64,000 nt of DNA from Massilia sp. Mn16-1_5 (GTDB lineage Bacteria; Pseudomonadota; Gammaproteobacteria; Burkholderiales; Burkholderiaceae_D), in assembly GCF_004798585.1 (NCBI RefSeq), contig NZ_PPXQ01000012.1:62001-126000 (forward strand), given 5' to 3'. The notes beneath the pieces are model-generated. The model made no database searches, had not been told where the DNA came from, and was given only the letters and a program-made list of their open reading frames with translations. Made by a program: the position numbers and the translations under genes. Position 1 is the first letter of the stretch, and every line of letters begins with the position of its first letter. Below, one piece after another: positions 59,938 to 64,000 of the stretch.

Positions 59938-60894
59938 ATGACAGAACAAGACGCAGCGCCCGCCGCACCCGACAGCCGCAAGGTGATCTACGCCGCCATC
60001 GTCGCCAACCTCGGCATCGCCGCCGCCAAGTTCACCGTCGCCGCAGTGACCGGTAGCGCCGCCATGCTGGCCGAAGGCATCCACTCGGCGGTCGACACCG
60101 GCAACGAACTCCTGCTGCTGGTCGGCGAGAAGATCGCCGCGCGCAAGCCCGATGCGCGCCATCCCTTCGGCTACGGCAAGGCCGTGTATTTCTGGGCCCT
60201 GATCGTGGCCCTGTCCGTGTTTTCGCTGGGCGGCGGGCTGTCGATCGTGCACGGCATCCACAGCCTGCGCGCCCCGGAACCGCTGGGCGACCCGTTCTGG
60301 AACTACGTCGTGCTGGGCGTGGCCTTTCTCTTCGAAGGATACAGCTGGAACGTTTCGCGCCGCGCACTGAACGGCAAGCGCAAGCCCGGCGCCTCGCTCT
60401 GGCAGACGGTCCGCGCCAGCAAGGACGCCTCGACCTTCACCGTCTTCATCGAAGACAGCGCGGCCCTGCTCGGGATCGTGGTGGCGGCATCGGGCATCTG
60501 GCTCGGCCACCTGTTCGACAATCCGTACATCGATCCGGCGGCCTCGATCGCGATCGGCCTGCTGCTGGTGGGCGCGGCCTTTACGCTGGCGCGCGAGACC
60601 GGCGCCCTGCTGCTGGGGGAAAGCGTGGGCGTCGAGCAGACCGGCAAGCTGAAGGACCTGTTTCGCGCCGACCCGGCCATCGAGACCGTCGGCCAGCTGA
60701 TGACGATGCAGCTAGGGCCCGACGACGTGCTGCTGACGGCGGCCGTGCGCTTCAAGCGCGGCATGCGTATCGACGAAGTGGACCTGGCGATCGCCCGCCT
60801 CGAGCGCGCGGTGGAGGAACTCGACCCGGCAATCACGCGGGTCTATTTCGAGGCGGCGGCCCTGCGTTCGGCGTGCCGTTCGGCGATCCCGTAA
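59938..60894 (+). CDS. Cation diffusion facilitator family transporter
   Basis: A 318-residue CDF protein with six membrane helices and a C-terminal cytosolic domain. The metal-binding HxxxD in helix II is HSAVD, and the second pair in helix V is E-D-S-A-A instead of the usual HxxxD. This altered site suggests specificity other than Zn, for example Mn or Fe-type, or a regulatory change. It exports divalent metal for protons. The ATG at 59938 is chosen over one 29 codons upstream that lies within the divergent gene. Its 3' end overlaps a minus-strand gene by 52 bp. Confidence 0.88.
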   Translation: MTEQDAAPAAPDSRKVIYAAIVANLGIAAAKFTVAAVTGSAAMLAEGIHSAVDTGNELLLLVGEKIAARKPDARHPFGYGKAVYFWALIVALSVFSLGGGLSIVHGIHSLRAPEPLGDPFWNYVVLGVAFLFEGYSWNVSRRALNGKRKPGASLWQTVRASKDASTFTVFIEDSAALLGIVVAASGIWLGHLFDNPYIDPAASIAIGLLLVGAAFTLARETGALLLGESVGVEQTGKLKDLFRADPAIETVGQLMTMQLGPDDVLLTAAVRFKRGMRIDEVDLAIARLERAVEELDPAITRVYFEAAALRSACRSAIP

Positions 60895-61265
60895 CGGTAG
60901 CGATGCGGCGGCAAGGCGCGCAGGGTGTCCGACTGGCTCAGCAGGGCCGCCATCAACTCCTCGACCAGGCGCGCGATCTGCTGCTGCAGCGCCTGCGCAG
61001 CCAGCGCCAGGCTGCCGTCGCCGGCGCGCAGCAAGCGTGCCTGGACCAGCGTATCGGAGCGCACCGCCGCGTGCACGCTGCCGATGGCGACGCCGCAGCT
61101 GACGAAGCGCACGCGCAGGCGATGGTCGACCAGCATGGTGCCGTTCAGGAAGCGGTCGATTCCGATGTCGGACAGCACCTGGGTGATGACTTCGGCGGCG
61201 CGGCCGGCGAGTTCGTGCTGGTTCTTGCGGCGGCGCGGTATGAGCAGCTGGACGATCCAGGCCAT
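60843..61265 (-). CDS. Hypothetical protein, 140 aa
   Basis: A 140-residue soluble protein of unknown family with an N-terminal amphipathic start (MAWIVQLLIPRRRKN) and Leu/Ala/Gln-rich helices in the C-terminal half. The AAGGGGG Shine-Dalgarno just before the ATG and codon use like the neighbours support it. It overlaps the convergent CDF gene by 52 bp at the 3' ends, which is unusually long for this compact region and lowers confidence. Confidence 0.6.
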   Translation of the reverse strand: MAWIVQLLIPRRRKNQHELAGRAAEVITQVLSDIGIDRFLNGTMLVDHRLRVRFVSCGVAIGSVHAAVRSDTLVQARLLRAGDGSLALAAQALQQQIARLVEELMAALLSQSDTLRALPPHRYRYGIAERHAERRAAASK

Positions 61266-61382
61266 CGCGGCCCCCTTATGAATATTTCGACAACAGAAGC
61301 TTACCAGTTACAACTTTTATTGACAATCGGTAAGTGTAGTGAAGGCGCGACAGCCTGCCGAAAATATTCTCTCTTGCCGCAC

Positions 61383-61589
61383 TCAGGCGGCTGAGCGCGC
61401 CGTCACCGGATAACCCGCCTCGTCGATTGCGGCAGCGATCTTCTCCAGCTCTGCGCGGCTATCGATCTTCACCTTCTTGGTCGCCAAGTCGATTTCCACC
61501 TTCGCCTCCTGGTCGAGTCCCTGCACGGTCTTCGTCACGCGGCCCACGCAGTGGCCGCAGCTCATGCCTTCCACGGTCAGTTCATACAT
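61383..61589 (-). CDS. copZ: CopZ-like copper chaperone, internal in-frame start within copA
   Basis: A 68-residue HMA domain starting [14 protein letters not shown], the size and motif of stand-alone CopZ. The ATG at 61589 has AGGAGA (61597-61602 on the complement) 7 nt upstream, better than most starts here. It is in the same frame as copA with no stop between, so internal initiation would give free CopZ while read-through gives a CopA-HMA fusion. CopZ carries Cu(I) to CopA or the regulator. Whether both products exist is not shown by sequence alone. Confidence 0.65.
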   Translation of the reverse strand: MYELTVEGMSCGHCVGRVTKTVQGLDQEAKVEIDLATKKVKIDSRAELEKIAAAIDEAGYPVTARSAA

Positions 61590-63842
61590 CGTTTTTTCTC
61601 CTGTCGATTGATTGACCGGCACGCTGCCGGCCTTGGTTGAAATGGGTGAAAGCGAGGAAGATGGCCGCCAGCCGCGCAGCAGCAGCGCATTGGCGACCAC
61701 GCTCACCGAACTGAGGGCCATCGCGGCGCCCGCCAGCATCGGATTGAGCAGGCCGAACGCGGCCAGCGGAATGCCGACCAGGTTGTAGACGAAAGCCCAG
61801 CCCAGGTTCTGGCGGATCTTGCGCCAGGTGCGCTGCGAGACGTCGATGGCATCGGCCACCAGGCGCGGATCGCCCCGCATCAGGGTAATGCCGGCCGTGT
61901 GCATCGCCACGTCGGTGCCGCCCGCCATGGCGATGCCGACGTCGGCGGCCGCCAGCGCCGGCGCATCGTTGATGCCGTCGCCGACCATCGCCACCGTGCT
62001 GCCCGCCGCGATCGCCGCGCGCACCGCATCGGCCTTCTCCGCCGGCAGCACCTGCGCCGTGTAGCCCTCGATGCCGAGTACATCGGCCACCGCGCGCGCC
62101 GCCCCTCGATTGTCGCCGGTGAGCATGTGTGGCGTCACACCGATCGCCTTGAGGCGTGCGACCGCTTCGAAGGCGCCCTCCTTGACGCGGTCGCCAAAGG
62201 CCAGCAGGCCCAGCACCTCGACCGCGCCCGGTTCGCCGCGCGCCAGCCAGGACACGGTGCGGCCCTCGGCCTCGTGGCGTCCGGCGCCGGCACGCAAGGC
62301 ATCAAGGTCAGCGCCCTGCTCCTCCATCAGCCGCGCATTGCCGAGGTAAAGCGTCCTGCCCTCCACCTCGGCCTGCACGCCGCGTCCCGGCAAGGCGCGC
62401 GCCGCGCCGGCCGGCGGCACGGCGAGACCATGTTCGCGCACCCAGGCTTCCACGGCGCGGGCCAGCGGATGCTCGCTGTGCTGCTGCACGGCGCCGGCCA
62501 ATGTGGCGACGCTTTGCGGATCGTCGCCCTCGACCGCGACCAGCTGCGGCCGGCCTTCGGTCAGGGTGCCGGTCTTGTCGAAGACGACGGTGTCGAGCGC
62601 ATGCGCCCGTTCGAGCGCTTCGGCGTCGCGGATCAGGATGCCGTGGCGTGCGGCCGCGCCGGTGCCGACCATGATCGCGGTCGGCGTCGCCAGCCCAAGC
62701 GCGCAGGGACAGGCGATCACCTGCACCGCCACCGCGTTCAGCAGGGCCGCCTGCCAGTCGCCCGTCGCCAGGCCCCAGCCGAGCAGCGTCACCAGTGAAA
62801 TCAGCAGCACCACCGGCACGAACACGGCGCTGACACGGTCGACCAGGCGCTGCACCGGCGCCTTGACGGCCTGCGCATCCTCGACCTGGCGGATGATCCT
62901 CGAGAGCATGGAGTCATGCCCGACGGCCGTCACCTCGACCAGCAGCAGGCCTTCGCCGTTCACGGCGCCGCCCGTCACGCGCGCGCCCGGCCCTTTCGCC
63001 AGCGGCAGGCTCTCGCCGGTCAGCAGCGATTCATCGAGATGGCTGCGCCCTTCGACGACGCGGCCGTCGGCCGCCACGCGCGCACCGGGCCGCACCACCA
63101 GCTGGTCGCCCACGCGCAACGCATCGAGCGCGATGGCCGTGTCGGCGCCGTCCCTGCGCACGATGGCCTCGTCCGGGCGCAGCGCTTCGAGCGCGCGGAT
63201 GGCTTCCACGGTCTGGCCCTTGGCGCGCGCCTCCAGCCATTTGCCGAGCAGGACCAGGGTGATCACGGTGGCCGAGGATTCGAAGTACAGGTGGCCGCCA
63301 CTGTGGACGCCGCCGCGCAGCAGCAGGTAGACGGAGAGGCCGTAGGCGGCGCTGGTGCCGATCGCCACCAGCAGGTCCATGTTGCCGCTGCCTGCGCGCA
63401 GCGCCTTCCAGCCGGCGCGGTAGAAGCGCGCGCCCAGCCAGAACTGGACCGGCGTGGCCAGCAGCCACTGCAGCCAGCCGGGCAACGCCCAGTCCAGGCC
63501 GGCGGCCTGGCCGAGCATCGGCGCCAGCAGGGGTACGGTCAGCAGTGCCGCCAGCGCCAGGGGCCAGCGCGCCGGCGTCGCCCGTTCCCGCTGCGCCGGC
63601 CCTGCGTCGGGCGTGACGGCCGCCTCGTAGCCTGCTTTTTTCACGGCGGCGAGGATCGCGCCGGGTGCCGCGCTCCCGTGCACGCTGGCGCGCTCGGTCG
63701 CCAGGTTGACGCCGACTTCCTCCACTCCGGGCACCGCGCGTATGGCTTTCTCGACACGCGCGACGCAGGAGGCGCATGTCATGCCGGAAATATCAAAGCT
63801 GGCCACACCGGTCTTGGCAAGCTGGTCGATATTCTTGTTCAT
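61383..63842 (-). CDS. copA: Copper-exporting P1B-type ATPase with C-terminal fused HMA domain
   Basis: An 819-residue Cu(I) ATPase. The N-terminal HMA domain has GMTCASC (C23, C26) and eight membrane helices include CPC at 378-380. The phosphorylated Asp is D422 in DKTGT, and GDGINDAP follows. After the normal end of CopA (about residue 725) the frame runs without a stop through a short linker into a second HMA domain (C762, C765 in GMSCGHC), whose ATG at 61589 has its own Shine-Dalgarno. It exports Cu(I) from the cytosol. A CueR-type promoter lies directly upstream. Confidence 0.94.
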   Translation of the reverse strand: MNKNIDQLAKTGVASFDISGMTCASCVARVEKAIRAVPGVEEVGVNLATERASVHGSAAPGAILAAVKKAGYEAAVTPDAGPAQRERATPARWPLALAALLTVPLLAPMLGQAAGLDWALPGWLQWLLATPVQFWLGARFYRAGWKALRAGSGNMDLLVAIGTSAAYGLSVYLLLRGGVHSGGHLYFESSATVITLVLLGKWLEARAKGQTVEAIRALEALRPDEAIVRRDGADTAIALDALRVGDQLVVRPGARVAADGRVVEGRSHLDESLLTGESLPLAKGPGARVTGGAVNGEGLLLVEVTAVGHDSMLSRIIRQVEDAQAVKAPVQRLVDRVSAVFVPVVLLISLVTLLGWGLATGDWQAALLNAVAVQVIACPCALGLATPTAIMVGTGAAARHGILIRDAEALERAHALDTVVFDKTGTLTEGRPQLVAVEGDDPQSVATLAGAVQQHSEHPLARAVEAWVREHGLAVPPAGAARALPGRGVQAEVEGRTLYLGNARLMEEQGADLDALRAGAGRHEAEGRTVSWLARGEPGAVEVLGLLAFGDRVKEGAFEAVARLKAIGVTPHMLTGDNRGAARAVADVLGIEGYTAQVLPAEKADAVRAAIAAGSTVAMVGDGINDAPALAAADVGIAMAGGTDVAMHTAGITLMRGDPRLVADAIDVSQRTWRKIRQNLGWAFVYNLVGIPLAAFGLLNPMLAGAAMALSSVSVVANALLLRGWRPSSSLSPISTKAGSVPVNQSTGEKTMYELTVEGMSCGHCVGRVTKTVQGLDQEAKVEIDLATKKVKIDSRAELEKIAAAIDEAGYPVTARSAA

Positions 63843-63879
63843 GGGGTCCTCGCTTGGGTCCTCGTTTTACGATGCTGCC

Positions 63880-63910
63880 AGTTTGGTCCTTCCCATCGTG
63901 GGAAGGTCAA
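63880..63910 (-). promoter_or_regulatory. CueR/MerR-type copper-responsive promoter of copA
   Basis: On the minus strand TTGACC (-35, 63910-63905) and CAAACT (-10, 63885-63880) are 19 bp apart, the over-long spacing of MerR-family promoters. The spacer contains the dyad CCTTCCC-N5-GGGAAGG (63888-63906), the classic CueR operator. It lies about 40 bp upstream of the copA ATG. The regulator gene itself is not in the window. Confidence 0.85.
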
Positions 63911-64000
63911 GCGCCCGCGGCGACGCCCGTTGATTCCGTCCTCGATCGCGCCGCGGCAGGTGAACTTACTGCCGCGTTCCATATCGAAGGCTTAGCTCTT
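63911..64000. other. Window end, no gene assigned
   Basis: These 90 bp follow the CueR-type promoter. No reading frame with support starts or ends here; a divergent regulator gene could begin beyond the edge. Confidence 0.4.

Noticed and set aside
61383-61589. copZ as a wholly separate gene after a copA stop
   Set aside because: No stop separates the two frames in this sequence, so the nested arrangement is reported instead; a sequencing error at the junction remains possible.

Overview
The window is G+C-rich DNA from a free-living Gram-negative bacterium, most likely a betaproteobacterium of the Massilia/Telluria group (Oxalobacteraceae, Burkholderiales). This is inferred, not computed. It rests on the density of hybrid sensor kinases, a PEP-CTERM secreted protein, OmpW-like porins, an NHEJ system with Ku plus a three-domain LigD, SulP, a propeller-type sensor kinase and very compact intergenic spacing. 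No prophage, CRISPR array or conjugative region was seen. The only insertion-sequence remnant is an IS607-like element at 54.2-55.8 kb.

Layout. 0-8 kb: detoxification and envelope genes. These are a LysR regulator (cut by the window edge) divergent from azoR and a pirin, an acyltransferase, an AspA/AstE-type hydrolase, a DUF3297 protein, an OmpW-like protein, a SugE/Gdx exporter and an old-yellow-enzyme reductase. 8-20 kb: a secreted M1 aminopeptidase, two unknown proteins that converge and overlap, an EEP nuclease/phosphatase, a thioesterase, a beta-helix lipoprotein, ArsC, a lysophospholipid acyltransferase, a GNAT, SulP and a GAF-GGDEF diguanylate cyclase. 20-27.5 kb: a stress and DNA-repair island with an SDR, Ku, two small proteins, catalase, a small hydrolase and LigD. 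27.7-36.3 kb: a Lys/Ala-rich exported protein, a D-2-hydroxyacid dehydrogenase, a TonB/TolA-like protein with an expanding pentapeptide repeat, and a two-gene unit in which a giant propeller sensor kinase overlaps lldD by 4 nt. 36.4-37.3 kb: four tRNA-Arg(ACG) genes, each with its own -10 box and terminator.

37.6-51 kb is dominated by signalling. It holds a PEP-CTERM protein, a YfiR/CHASE8-type hybrid kinase pair, a PAS-REC protein, a PAS/GAF hybrid kinase, a REC-GGDEF response regulator, a REC-HK-REC hybrid kinase, a hemerythrin and a soluble NarX-type kinase. 51-64 kb has an NDH-2-like dehydrogenase, a His-rich secreted protein, a second OmpW-like protein, the IS607-like element (intact-looking TnpB, gutted TnpA), a DEAD-box helicase, a Pat-like acyl-CoA synthetase/acetyltransferase, a CDF transporter and a copper ATPase. 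The copper ATPase is preceded by a textbook CueR/MerR-type promoter.

The most unusual signals are these. (1) A CopZ-like chaperone is encoded in frame inside the 3' end of copA with its own Shine-Dalgarno. (2) A short terminator-ended transcript candidate carries repeated anti-Shine-Dalgarno CTCCTC motifs at about 41.03-41.10 kb. (3) A dispersed palindromic element occurs twice, and its hairpin arms differ by compensatory changes. (4) An IS607 TnpA keeps its HTH and C-terminal ends but lacks its catalytic core, next to a TnpB with all nuclease residues. All positions were read by eye; no database search was possible.
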